Assembly: GCF_021215455.1 (NCBI RefSeq)
Contig: NZ_JAJPWV010000005.1
Location: 124,001 to 188,000 of the forward strand
Length of the DNA: 64,000 nt
Source: Mucilaginibacter roseus
GTDB taxonomy: Bacteria; Bacteroidota; Bacteroidia; Sphingobacteriales; Sphingobacteriaceae
Reading direction: 5' to 3'
The translations under genes were made by a program, and so were the position numbers. A model generated the notes under the pieces. The model was not told where the DNA came from. It worked only from the letters and a program-made list of their open reading frames with translations, and did no database searches. Below are positions 1 through 7,608 of this stretch, piece by piece (position 1 is the first letter of the stretch; each line of letters opens with the position of its first letter).

Positions 1-187
1 GCTGAATGGTAGGCCCATCCGCCACCGGGTCAGAGTAAGGAAAACCGATCTCCAGGAAATCAGCCCCGGCTTTTTCCAATGCCTCGGCAATATCAAGCGT
101 AGTATTCAGTTCAGGGTAACCCGCCGTAAAATAGATGGATAGCAGGTTGCTTTTTTTATTCGCGAAAAGATTTTGTAAACGGTTCAT
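1..187 (-). CDS. trpA: Tryptophan synthase alpha chain, N-terminal part (cut by window edge)
   Basis: Only the first 62 codons are present; the gene runs off the left edge. The alpha subunit splits indole-3-glycerol phosphate into indole and glyceraldehyde-3-phosphate and passes indole to TrpB. The translated start (MNRLQNLF) is followed by the TrpA motifs YFTAGYP, the ALEKAGADFLEIG strand with the catalytic-glutamate region, and PYSDPVADGPTIQ, which carries the catalytic aspartate. The ATG at 187 is the first in frame after the repeat that fills the gap to trpB. It is the last visible gene of the leftward trpD-trpF-trpB-trpA operon, 71 bp after the trpB stop. Identification is secure; the C-terminal part cannot be assessed. 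Confidence 0.95.
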   Translation of the reverse strand, partial: MNRLQNLFANKKSNLLSIYFTAGYPELNTTLDIAEALEKAGADFLEIGFPYSDPVADGPTIQ

Positions 188-191
188 GTGT

Positions 192-258
192 TTAGTCGAT
201 GGCCTATAGACCATAGTCCATAGCCACTATCGACTATCGACCATGGACTATAGACTAA
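192..258. repeat. Heptanucleotide tandem repeat forming an imperfect hairpin between trpB and trpA
   Basis: The whole trpB-trpA gap is built of degenerate 7-base units of the type GNCYATN: gtcgatg, gcctata, gaccata, gtccata, gccacta, a two-base slip, then gactatc, gaccatg, gactata, gactaat. The left half (192-223) and right half (227-258) are inverted with 24 of 32 positions able to pair around a 3-base loop. The right arm directly abuts the trpB stop codon. No T-run follows, so it is not a standard terminator. It may be a member of a dispersed intergenic repeat family; I cannot test copy number here. Confidence 0.75.
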
Positions 259-1446
259 TTAATATCCAAAGTGTTTTATGTATGTATCCAGATCCTTATC
301 ACCCCGACCTGACAGGCAGATTACTACATTATCGCCGAGTTTAAAAGTCATTTTTTCAAGGTGAGCCAATGCGTGGGCACTTTCAATTGCCGGGATGATG
401 CCTTCTAACTGACAGGCTAATAATCCGGCATTCAATGCCTCATCATCCGTAGCACTTACATATTCCGCACGGTTTACTTTATACAAATGTGCGTGCTGCG
501 GTCCAATGCCCGGATAATCCAGTCCGGCCGAGATAGAGTATGGTTCAACCACCTGCCCGTCCTCCGTTTGCATTAAGATTGTACGGGTACCATGCAATAC
601 CCCCTCTTTACCTAATGATGTGGTAGCTGCTGAATGACCTGTTTCAACTCCCTTACCTGCCGCCTCAACAGCTATTAACTTAACAGATTCATCATCCAAA
701 AAGTTATAGAACATGCCAATAGCATTGCTGCCGCCACCCACGCAGGCCAACACATATTGCGGTAACTCACTGCCGGTCTGTTCAAGCAATTGTTTTTTTG
801 CTTCGAATGATATGATCGACTGGAACTTGGCCACCATCTCCGGATACGGGTACGGCCCCACTGCTGAACCGATGATATAATGTGTGTCCTCCGGGTTGCC
901 TATCCAGTCGCGCAGAGCTTCGTTGGTGGCATCTTTCAGGGTTTTACTGCCTGATGTAGCCGGTACCACCTTAGCGCCCAGCATCTTCATGCGGGCAACA
1001 TTTGGTGCCTGGCGCTCCATATCTATCTCACCCATATATACCACGCACTCCAGCCCTTTCAGGGCACACACCGTAGCAGTTGCCACGCCATGCTGCCCGG
1101 CACCGGTTTCGGCTATGATTCGCTTTTTGCCCAGGCGTTCAGCCAATAATATCTGCCCAATAGCATTGTTTATTTTGTGTGAACCGGTATGGTTCAAATC
1201 CTCACGCTTGAAAAAAATGTTGGCACCGTACTTTTCTGAATAGCGTTTGGCATGGTACAGCGGCGAAGGGCGGCCAACGTAATCCTTCAGTAACTGATCG
1301 TACTCCGCTTTAAAGTCGTTATCATTCAATACTTTTAAATATTGAGCACGCAACGCCTCTATATTAGGGTACAGCATTTCGGGAATATAAGCTCCGCCAA
1401 AATCGCCGTAATAACCATGTTCATCAACTCCGTATTTCATGTGCAT
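259..1446 (-). CDS. trpB: Tryptophan synthase beta chain
   Basis: TrpB condenses indole with L-serine to L-tryptophan using pyridoxal phosphate, in a tunnel complex with TrpA. The 395-residue length is normal for the family. The PLP lysine lies in [10 protein letters not shown] (Lys91 counted from the ATG at 1446), the phosphate-binding glycine loop is [12 protein letters not shown] near residue 236, and LSGRGDKD closes the protein. The ATG overlaps the trpF stop by one base (TAATG), which implies translational coupling. A second in-frame ATG two codons later would give the start MKYGVDE, also plausible. Third gene of the attenuator-controlled trp operon. Function is not in doubt. Confidence 0.97.
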   Translation of the reverse strand: MHMKYGVDEHGYYGDFGGAYIPEMLYPNIEALRAQYLKVLNDNDFKAEYDQLLKDYVGRPSPLYHAKRYSEKYGANIFFKREDLNHTGSHKINNAIGQILLAERLGKKRIIAETGAGQHGVATATVCALKGLECVVYMGEIDMERQAPNVARMKMLGAKVVPATSGSKTLKDATNEALRDWIGNPEDTHYIIGSAVGPYPYPEMVAKFQSIISFEAKKQLLEQTGSELPQYVLACVGGGSNAIGMFYNFLDDESVKLIAVEAAGKGVETGHSAATTSLGKEGVLHGTRTILMQTEDGQVVEPYSISAGLDYPGIGPQHAHLYKVNRAEYVSATDDEALNAGLLACQLEGIIPAIESAHALAHLEKMTFKLGDNVVICLSGRGDKDLDTYIKHFGY

Positions 1447-2066
1447 TATAGTTGCTTAATTATTTCAAAAGCCTGTTTTAGCTTATTTATGTCTTTATTT
1501 CCCGGCGATAGTTCAAACCGGCTGTTCAGGTCAAGTCCAGCTAACTGTGGATGTTTGACTGTTTTTACTTCTTCTAAATTCCCTAAACCAATACCCCCGG
1601 AAAGGAAGAAAGGTACATTTAATGTATAGTTTGTCAACACCTGCCAATCAAACGTTTTGCCCGAGCCTCCATGTGCTGCGGTTTTGGTATCGAATAAAAA
1701 TATATCCACCACATTTTCGTAAGGTTTCAACGTGTCAAAATCAAAATCAGCATCAACCCCAAAAGCCTTTATTACCTGTATTCTACCCTTAAACAGGGCG
1801 CAAAATTCAGGTGTTTCACTGCCATGTAACTGGATGGCTTTAAAATTATATTTTTCGATCAGCGCATTGATCTGCTCAGCGCTTTCATTAACAAATACGC
1901 CGGTTTTAGTAATATTTTTAGGCAATTGTTCCAAAGCCCCTGCCACAAGTACATCGATATATCTTGGCGATTTATTATAACATATAAAACCCACATAATC
2001 AGGTTGCAATGCTACCACCTCACTAATATTATCGGGTTCCTTTAAACCGCAAACCTTTATTTTCAC
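1446..2066 (-). CDS. trpF: Phosphoribosylanthranilate isomerase
   Basis: TrpF performs the Amadori rearrangement of N-(5-phosphoribosyl)anthranilate to CdRP in tryptophan synthesis. The 206-residue single-domain TIM barrel opens with [13 protein letters not shown] (the conserved catalytic cysteine of the KICG motif), has [12 protein letters not shown] and [11 protein letters not shown] phosphate-binding loops, and ends with the [13 protein letters not shown] motif containing the catalytic aspartate. It starts two bases after the trpD stop and its own stop overlaps the trpB start. TrpF is a free-standing protein here; no trpC lies between trpD and trpF. Confidence 0.96.
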   Translation of the reverse strand: MKIKVCGLKEPDNISEVVALQPDYVGFICYNKSPRYIDVLVAGALEQLPKNITKTGVFVNESAEQINALIEKYNFKAIQLHGSETPEFCALFKGRIQVIKAFGVDADFDFDTLKPYENVVDIFLFDTKTAAHGGSGKTFDWQVLTNYTLNVPFFLSGGIGLGNLEEVKTVKHPQLAGLDLNSRFELSPGNKDINKLKQAFEIIKQL

Positions 2067-2068
2067 CT

Positions 2069-3058
2069 TTAATTTTCAATTAGGCGTTTAAAACTTACAA
2101 GTGCCTTTTTGTTCATCAGCGTTTCCTCCGCTTCATAGTAACAATCGGCAAAGCTTTTTTCCGGTTCGATGGTGCGGATCGCTAATGCCGCGTTACACAG
2201 CACCACATTATTTTGTGCCGATGTACCCTCACCTTTCAATACGGCGCTAAATATGCCTGCCGATTCGGCAACGGTATGCCCGCCTGCAATTTCCGCCGCG
2301 TTCAAACGTTCAAAGCCCAGGCTTTCAATATTATTGATCTTTTCGCCATCAGCAGAAAAGGTTTTAAAATCGCCTGTTAATGATACCTCGTCATAACCAT
2401 CCAATGCGTTTACAATGGTGTATTTTGCTTTTGATTGCTGGTACAAATAAGCATAGACCCTTGCCAGTTCCAGGTTAAAAACACCTACCAACTGATTTTT
2501 CGGCTTTGCCGGATTCACCAATGGGCCCAGCATGTTAAAAAATGTTTTTACTCCCAGTTCGCGGCGGATCGGCGCAACGGTTTTCATGGCCGGGTGAAAC
2601 AGTGGAGCATGTAAAAAGCAGATGTTGGCTTCGTCTGTATTACGTTTCAGGGTATCCTTATCATTGGTAAACTGATAGCCTAAATATTCCATCACGTTTG
2701 ACGATCCGCAACCAGACGATACACCGTAATTACCATGCTTGGCCACCTTATACCCCGCCCCTGCTACTACAAATGAGGCCAGGGTTGATATGTTGAAGGT
2801 GTCTTTACCATCTCCTCCGGTACCGCAAAGGTCAATCAATGTATCGTGCTCAATATCAACCGGCAGGCAAAGTTCAAGCATGGCATCGCGAAAGCCCTCT
2901 AACTCGCTCACGGTGATGCTGCGCATACAATAAGCCGTCATGAACGCGGCCATTTGCGATGTATTGTATTTACCCTGCGCAATATCGGTCAGTATTTCTT
3001 TCGACTGCTCGCGGGTAAAGGTTTTGTGCTCAAATAAATGATTTAATATCTGTTTCAT
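2069..3058 (-). CDS. trpD: Anthranilate phosphoribosyltransferase
   Basis: TrpD transfers the phosphoribosyl group of PRPP to anthranilate. The 329-residue protein has the helical N-terminal domain and the PRPP-binding GTGGDGKDTFNIST loop near residue 80, then KHGNYGVSSGCGSSNVME, which matches the conserved KHGNRavSSkcGsaD(V)LE region. It is the first structural gene of the operon; the ATG at 3058 begins nine bases after the T-run of the attenuator hairpin, so every transcript reaching it must pass that terminator. No trpE or trpG precedes it, so anthranilate synthase must be encoded elsewhere. Confidence 0.96.
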   Translation of the reverse strand: MKQILNHLFEHKTFTREQSKEILTDIAQGKYNTSQMAAFMTAYCMRSITVSELEGFRDAMLELCLPVDIEHDTLIDLCGTGGDGKDTFNISTLASFVVAGAGYKVAKHGNYGVSSGCGSSNVMEYLGYQFTNDKDTLKRNTDEANICFLHAPLFHPAMKTVAPIRRELGVKTFFNMLGPLVNPAKPKNQLVGVFNLELARVYAYLYQQSKAKYTIVNALDGYDEVSLTGDFKTFSADGEKINNIESLGFERLNAAEIAGGHTVAESAGIFSAVLKGEGTSAQNNVVLCNAALAIRTIEPEKSFADCYYEAEETLMNKKALVSFKRLIEN

Positions 3059-3066
3059 GTGCCAAC

Positions 3067-3096
3067 AAAAAAGGGTTGCCTTGTGGCAACCCTTCC
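3067..3096 (-). terminator. trp operon attenuator: intrinsic terminator hairpin (regions 3 and 4)
   Basis: On the minus strand a perfect 10-bp stem (AAGGGTTGCC at 3094-3085 with GGCAACCCTT at 3080-3071, loop ACAA) is followed at once by six T residues and then, nine bases later, the trpD ATG. A strong terminator inside the operon leader, after a Trp-rich leader peptide, is the hallmark of transcription attenuation. Its upstream arm also pairs with the sequence at 3122-3130 (separate entry), so terminator and antiterminator exclude each other. Confidence 0.92.
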
Positions 3097-3121
3097 TGAA
3101 TATTATTAAAAAAACAAAAAC

Positions 3122-3149
3122 GGAATTGCCTTACGATTACTCGTTAAGC
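3122..3149 (-). promoter_or_regulatory. trp leader regions 1 and 2: pause hairpin and antiterminator strand
   Basis: Minus-strand GCTTAACGA (3149-3141) can pair with TCGTAAGGC (3136-3128) in eight of nine positions around the loop GTAA: the 1:2 hairpin. Region 2 extends as GGCAATTCC (3130-3122), which pairs fully with GGAA and TTGCC of the terminator's 5' arm (3096-3085) with three bulged Gs: the 2:3 antiterminator. Region 1 begins at the last base of the third Trp codon, so a ribosome stalled for charged tRNA-Trp would cover it and free region 2. The pairing was worked out by eye; no folding program was run. Confidence 0.85.
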
Positions 3150-3184
3150 CACCACCAGTTATTGTTTAATACTATCGATTTCAT
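3137..3184 (-). CDS. trpL: trp operon leader peptide with three consecutive Trp codons
   Basis: A 15-codon reading frame, MKSIVLNNNWWWLNE, starts at the ATG at 3184 and stops at TAA (3139-3137), 78 bases before trpD. Codons 10-12 (3157-3149) are three adjacent TGG. Its product has no expected function of its own; translation of the Trp codons senses charged tRNA-Trp. The stop codon falls inside the loop of the 1:2 hairpin, exactly where leader peptides of ribosome-mediated attenuators usually end. The peptide is far too short for ordinary gene finders. The start lies within a few bases of the predicted transcription start, so this mRNA may be leaderless. Confidence 0.92.
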   Translation of the reverse strand: MKSIVLNNNWWWLNE

Positions 3185-3191
3185 TACGGCA

Positions 3192-3221
3192 CAAATATGT
3201 AAATATTTTTTTGAAATGCAA
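3192..3221 (-). promoter_or_regulatory. Bacteroidota-type promoter of the trp operon
   Basis: Minus-strand TTG (3221-3219), a 19-base spacer and CATATTTG (3199-3192) match the Bacteroidota consensus TTG-N19-TAnnTTTG with one mismatch in the -7 box. The same spacing occurs in the tRNA-Gly promoter of this window (16245-16274). Transcription would start around 3188-3185, at or just before the leader-peptide ATG. Confidence 0.7.
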
Positions 3222-3247
3222 TTTTTAAGCATTTTAATTAGTTTATT

Positions 3248-3679
3248 TTATAATTTACTACCAATCAAAACCTCAAGGTCATTAATAGTAACAAATTCTG
3301 ATGACCTATAGAAATATATTGTTTGCTTTTTATTATCCTTTAGATAGATAATCTTAAGCAATTTTCTATTTCTCTTTTTATGCAGACTAAATGCTTTTTT
3401 TAAGCTAATGACATTTGTTGCAAGCACTTTTTCAGTTTTCTTAGTGAAGTAATTTTCCAGAAACAATGTCTTATTATCATAAAAAATTCGCCTGGATTTA
3501 AACACTAATCTTATTTGAGTCATGATCAAAATTAAAAATAAGCAGTACACAGAATTTTTAAAGTAGTTAGATACATTATCAGACATTATATTTTCAACAA
3601 ATAAAACGATCAAAATTGGACCTATAATCAAGCCAAAAAAACCTCTGTAAAAACGGCTATCAGATGATATTTTTATCAT
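3248..3679 (-). CDS. Small two-helix membrane protein of unknown function
   Basis: I do not recognise a named family. The 143-residue product (start MIKISSDSRF; an upstream TTG would add 14 residues that do not look coding) has two hydrophobic stretches at about residues 14-30 and 41-55 forming a hairpin in the membrane, then a basic, beta-strand-rich tail of about 85 residues. Layout and tail resemble bacterial PH-like or YcxB-like membrane proteins, such as the one at 29478-30014. The gene is AT-richer than its neighbours and lies alone between the trp promoter and the divergent dehydrogenase, which may indicate recent acquisition. Confidence 0.6.
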   Translation of the reverse strand: MIKISSDSRFYRGFFGLIIGPILIVLFVENIMSDNVSNYFKNSVYCLFLILIMTQIRLVFKSRRIFYDNKTLFLENYFTKKTEKVLATNVISLKKAFSLHKKRNRKLLKIIYLKDNKKQTIYFYRSSEFVTINDLEVLIGSKL

Positions 3680-3826
3680 GTTTAAATATAAGCCATTTAT
3701 TAGAGGTGTGAATGTGACCAATATTTATTTCCTTTTCAGAATCACAAATACTTATAATTAATATAATTTATTTAAAAGAAACCTATTCTATATCCGGGTG
3801 TTCATGATAAAACAAACTATTACACT

Positions 3827-4690
3827 ATGGAAAACAAACCAACATCATTTTCACCTGATGAAAAGCAACAACATCAACCGGGTAACGAGCAACAAATGGA
3901 CCCAAAGCCAGAATACATCAGCAGCAACTACAAACCTGCCAATAAGCTGAATGGCAAAGTAGCACTGATAACCGGCGGCGATAGCGGCATTGGCCGTGCC
4001 GTTAGCGTACATTATGCCAAAGAAGGCGCGGATGTGGCCATTGTTTACTTTGATGAGGATGCCGACGCTAAAGAAACCCAGCAACTTGTGGAAGCTGAAG
4101 GCCGTAAATGCCTATTGATTAAGGGAGATGTAAAGGATAGCTCGTTTTGCGCGAACGCGGTAAAACAAACTGTTAACGAATTGGGCAAGCTGAATATTAT
4201 GGTAAATAATGCCGCCGTGCAATTTCCGCAGGAGGATGTTAAGGACATTAGCGACGAGCAGTTGGAAACCACTTTTCGCACCAACATATTCGCTTACTTT
4301 TACTTTGCAAAGGCAGCGCTGGAATATCTAAAAGAAGGCGATACCATTATTAACACAACATCCGTAACTGCATACCGCTCATCACCGGGTTTGATTGATT
4401 ATTCATCAACCAAAGGTGCCATAACCACCTTTACACGCTCATTAGCTACAAGCCTGGCCGAAAAAAAGATACGCGTAAATGGTATAGCTCCCGGCCCGAT
4501 CTGGACACCGCTGATCGTATCAACCTTTGATGAAGAAAAAATCTCACAATTTGGACAGGATGTGCCACTTGGCCGTGCCGGACAACCCTCAGAAGTTGGT
4601 CCTGCTTATGTTTTCCTGGCGTCTGATGATGCCTCATACATTACAGGGCAAATACTACACATTAACGGTGGTGAAGTAATTAACGGTTAA
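3827..4690 (+). CDS. NAD(P)-dependent short-chain dehydrogenase, general-stress type (YghA/YdaD-like)
   Basis: A classical short-chain dehydrogenase/reductase with an N-terminal extension of about 40 residues rich in Gln, Pro and Lys, as in the E. coli YghA and Bacillus general-stress group. The Rossmann motif TGGDSGIG is at residues 49-56, NNAA at 127-130 and the catalytic Ser179-Tyr192-Lys196 triad in NTTSVTAY and DYSSTKG. The C-terminal LASDDASYITGQILHINGG strand is typical. The substrate is not predictable from sequence; an aldehyde or ketone is likely. It is monocistronic and ends at a bidirectional terminator shared with the convergent glycosyltransferase. Confidence 0.88.
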   Translation: MENKPTSFSPDEKQQHQPGNEQQMDPKPEYISSNYKPANKLNGKVALITGGDSGIGRAVSVHYAKEGADVAIVYFDEDADAKETQQLVEAEGRKCLLIKGDVKDSSFCANAVKQTVNELGKLNIMVNNAAVQFPQEDVKDISDEQLETTFRTNIFAYFYFAKAALEYLKEGDTIINTTSVTAYRSSPGLIDYSSTKGAITTFTRSLATSLAEKKIRVNGIAPGPIWTPLIVSTFDEEKISQFGQDVPLGRAGQPSEVGPAYVFLASDDASYITGQILHINGGEVING

Positions 4691-4701
4691 ATTACATATG
4701 T

Positions 4702-4739
4702 AACAAAAAAGCAGCTATCTGTGTAGCTGCTTTTTTGTT
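4702..4739. terminator. Bidirectional intrinsic terminator
   Basis: A nearly perfect stem (AACAAAAAAGCAGCTA with its complement) flanks the loop TCTGTG. The A-tract on the left and T-tract on the right allow termination from both sides, serving the dehydrogenase (+) and the glycosyltransferase (-), whose stop codon overlaps the right arm. Confidence 0.9.
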
Positions 4740-5574
4740 ATCGCTCAATCTCATATTGAGGTGTGTAAAGTGTTTTAACAGGCGTACCAATTGATAATTT
4801 AGGCAACTCAAAAAGGTACTTTGATATAAATGCCAACATAGCTCCGTAATAATATCTAAGGTAGCTGAAAGTATATTTCTGTACCGGCTTAATGTTAAAA
4901 TTTATTACATAGGTTTTATGGAAGTAAAAATTACGGAAACCTTCAATCTTTAACCGGAACGACAGATCAACGTCATAACCAAACATGGTGAAGCGCTCAT
5001 CGAACAAACCTACCTTATTTAGTACTGACCTGCGCAATATCATCGCGGAGCGATTGAGCACGTCAATTTCCGCGGTTTCAAATTCGTCGGGCTGCATTTG
5101 ATTTAGTGATGTGATACGGGATTTTGTAAAATACTTTGATAAACCGGTCCACTTGATCAGCAGGTTCCATTTTTTGGTAAGGCCGTATTTTGATGAGCGA
5201 ATAAAATGCCCCTGCGGGGTTACCATACGTATGCTTGAACCGGCAGCCTCGATATGGGTGTCCATAAAATCGATCGCTTTTGTAAGCGTATCTTTTGTAA
5301 CAATTGTGTCCGGGCTGACCAGAAAAACATACTCTCCTGATGTTAAACCCATAGCCTGATTGTATGCTTTTGCAATACCTACATTACTACCATTCTCTAT
5401 AACCTTTACATCTGTAAACTGACTTTTCAGCATTTCAACAGATTTGTCATCTGATCCGTTATCAACCACAACAACTTCACAATCAACACCATAACGCGCC
5501 GCTTGTAAAGCGCTAATGCATTGCCTTAGCCACATACATAAGTTGTGGTTAACTATAATAACAGATAACTTCAT
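4738..5574 (-). CDS. Family 2 glycosyltransferase
   Basis: A 278-residue GT-A fold enzyme expected to transfer a sugar from a nucleotide donor to a surface glycan. The start MKLSVIIVNHN, the VVVDNGSDDKS nucleotide-binding loop near residue 35, SPDT in the position of the metal-binding DxD, and the later FDERFTMFGYDVDLSFRLK block (the ED-like acceptor motif) are those of WbbL/rhamnosyltransferase-like GT2 proteins. No membrane anchor is evident, so it should act at the inner membrane face. It starts two bases after the recR stop and is probably cotranscribed with it, a pairing without obvious functional logic. Donor and acceptor are unknown. Confidence 0.87.
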   Translation of the reverse strand: MKLSVIIVNHNLCMWLRQCISALQAARYGVDCEVVVVDNGSDDKSVEMLKSQFTDVKVIENGSNVGIAKAYNQAMGLTSGEYVFLVSPDTIVTKDTLTKAIDFMDTHIEAAGSSIRMVTPQGHFIRSSKYGLTKKWNLLIKWTGLSKYFTKSRITSLNQMQPDEFETAEIDVLNRSAMILRRSVLNKVGLFDERFTMFGYDVDLSFRLKIEGFRNFYFHKTYVINFNIKPVQKYTFSYLRYYYGAMLAFISKYLFELPKLSIGTPVKTLYTPQYEIER

Positions 5575-5576
5575 AA

Positions 5577-6194
5577 CTACCGGGTTAGCGAATTCTCGTA
5601 CGGAACGCGCGTGGCAATCGAACGGCCAAGCGTAACTTCATCCACATACTCCAATTCACCACCAAAAGCTATGCCACGGGCAATGGTTGAGATAGTTATA
5701 GTAAAATGTTTTACACGTTTATTAAGATAGAAGATGGTAGTGTCACCTTCCATGGTAGCGCTCAGTGCGAATATAATCTCCTTAACCTCGCCGGTTTCCA
5801 ATCGTTGTATCAGCGAGTCAACCTGCAGGTCAGACGGGCCAACACCATCCATCGGCGAAATTAATCCGCCTAATACATGGTACACGCCATTGTACTGGTT
5901 CGTGTTTTCAATAGCCATCACATCGCGGGTATCTTCTACAATGCAAATCAGGCCTTTATCGCGTTTATGTGAAGCGCATATCTCGCAAATGTTCGTATCA
6001 GATATATTATGGCATACCTGGCAAAACTGTATCTCGTTGCGCAACTTGCTAATGGAACGACTGAATTTTTCAACCTCGGGTTTATCCTGGTTAAGCAGAT
6101 GCAACACCAGGCGTAAGGCGGTTTTTTGGCCTACACCCGGTAATTTTGAAAACTCTGCAACGGCATCTTCCAGTAATTTTGAAGAAAAATTCAT
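5577..6194 (-). CDS. recR: Recombination mediator RecR
   Basis: RecR acts with RecO (and RecF) to load RecA on gapped DNA. The 205-residue protein shows the helix-hairpin-helix [15 protein letters not shown] at residues 15-29, the Cys4 zinc finger (Cys58, Cys61, Cys70, Cys73) and the Toprim segment [14 protein letters not shown], with [12 protein letters not shown] following. All diagnostic elements are present and the length is standard. It heads a two-gene unit with the GT2 gene. Confidence 0.96.
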   Translation of the reverse strand: MNFSSKLLEDAVAEFSKLPGVGQKTALRLVLHLLNQDKPEVEKFSRSISKLRNEIQFCQVCHNISDTNICEICASHKRDKGLICIVEDTRDVMAIENTNQYNGVYHVLGGLISPMDGVGPSDLQVDSLIQRLETGEVKEIIFALSATMEGDTTIFYLNKRVKHFTITISTIARGIAFGGELEYVDEVTLGRSIATRVPYENSLTR

Positions 6195-6198
6195 GTTG

Positions 6199-6206
6199 CA
6201 AAATTA
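6199..6206 (-). promoter_or_regulatory. Putative -7 promoter element of recR
   Basis: Minus-strand TAATTTTG fits TAnnTTTG and lies only four bases before the recR ATG, so the message would be nearly leaderless. The expected -33 position holds TTA rather than TTG. Confidence 0.45.
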
Positions 6207-6266
6207 GCTAATTTATCAGGCTTTTTAATTACCGCTAACTACCTACGATGGGTCTAATTTAAATTT

Positions 6267-7529
6267 TCAATGAGATACGAAAGCTTCGACAGGCTTATCA
6301 TAATGGTGTTGCACCTTTTTAAAACTGCGAACTGCCAGCCACACGCTAAGCAGCATTAAAGCCGATGCTACATAATATGGTGCGCCGGGTAAATGTACCG
6401 GTGCTTTAGGGCTGGTGAAGTATGAAAAAATTTGCGTCATAAACAGCGGGCCAAAGATGGAGCTTAAACTCATTAAGCTGGTAAGCCCACCTTGTAATTC
6501 ACCTTGTTCATTAGGCGGCACTTCGCTGGTCATGATACCCTGTAACGCCGGCCCGGCAATACCGCCAAGGGCGTAAGGTATCATAAAGGCGAACATCATC
6601 CAGCTTTTATTGGCGAGGCCAAACAGCAGCATACCAATGGCATATAGCAATAAACCAATCCATATGCTTCGCTCCTGCCCTAATTTAGGTATGGTGATGC
6701 GGATCAACCCGCCCTGAACTATGGCGATCATCAAACCAATAAAACCTAAAGAGTAGCCAATCACATCTTCACTCCATTTAAATTTCTCTATAGTATAATA
6801 TGTCCACACGCTTTGCACGGCATGGCCGGCAAAGTATACAATGAACAGGCACAAGGCTAAGCCAATAACCGACGGATATTTTTGCAATTGCAATAACGAA
6901 CCCATAGGGTTAGCTCGTTTTATATCAAATTCCCGGCGATTCTCTAAGCTGAGTGATTCCGGCAATACAAAATAGCCATATAGCGCATTAAGCAAAGCCA
7001 AACCAGCTGCCGCGTAAAACGGATAATGGGTGTCGATTTTACCAAGAATACCACCTAAGACCGGCCCAATGATAAAGCCAAGTCCGAATGCCACACCGAT
7101 CATACCGAAATTTTGTGCACGCTTTTCCGGCGCGCTAACGTCAGCTATGTAGGCTGAAGCTGTGGTAAAACTGGCACCGGTAATACCTGCAATCACCCGG
7201 CCTAAAAACAACCAACCGATGGTTGGCGCGAAAGCGCAAAACAAGTAATCAATACCAAACCCTAACAATGAGATAAGCAATACCGGCCTGCGGCCGTATT
7301 TATCACTTAAGTTACCAATTAAGGGCGAAAACAGGAACTGCATTACCGAATAAGCTACCAGCAACCAGCCGGCATAGCTCGAAGCCTGGCTTACATTGCC
7401 ATGTATCAGCTTCTCAATAAGCTTCGGAAAAACCGGGATAACTATCGCCAAACCAATAACATCAATCAATAGTGTTATAAATATAAATACTAAACCACGC
7501 TGTTGATTTTGCGTTGCAGATTTTTCCAT
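6267..7529 (-). CDS. MFS drug-efflux transporter (TetA/MdtG-like)
   Basis: A 12-helix major facilitator with the drug:H+ antiporter-1 signatures: a first helix with the [13 protein letters not shown] segment near residue 20, the loop 2-3 motif [16 protein letters not shown], and motif C-like [15 protein letters not shown] in helix 5. Closest in character to tetracycline-resistance TCR/Tet proteins, but the substrate cannot be set from sequence. I chose the ATG at 7529 ([10 protein letters not shown]), which puts helix 1 close to the N-terminus; a longer frame extends upstream but would overlap the divergent gene and is not membrane-protein-like. No regulator gene is adjacent. Confidence 0.88.
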   Translation of the reverse strand: MEKSATQNQQRGLVFIFITLLIDVIGLAIVIPVFPKLIEKLIHGNVSQASSYAGWLLVAYSVMQFLFSPLIGNLSDKYGRRPVLLISLLGFGIDYLFCAFAPTIGWLFLGRVIAGITGASFTTASAYIADVSAPEKRAQNFGMIGVAFGLGFIIGPVLGGILGKIDTHYPFYAAAGLALLNALYGYFVLPESLSLENRREFDIKRANPMGSLLQLQKYPSVIGLALCLFIVYFAGHAVQSVWTYYTIEKFKWSEDVIGYSLGFIGLMIAIVQGGLIRITIPKLGQERSIWIGLLLYAIGMLLFGLANKSWMMFAFMIPYALGGIAGPALQGIMTSEVPPNEQGELQGGLTSLMSLSSIFGPLFMTQIFSYFTSPKAPVHLPGAPYYVASALMLLSVWLAVRSFKKVQHHYDKPVEAFVSH

Positions 7530-7608
7530 TTTGCAAAGTAAATAAGTATCAATTAAATTTTTGGTTATTAATAATTTAATTTTTACATTGACTAAAATTA
7601 TAGTTACA

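Noticed and set aside
190-260. A CRISPR-like array in the trpB-trpA gap
   Set aside because: The units are 7 bp with no spacers; it is a short tandem repeat, not a CRISPR.
5734-6207. A 157-codon plus-strand frame opposite recR
   Set aside because: recR is complete with zinc finger and Toprim motifs on the other strand.
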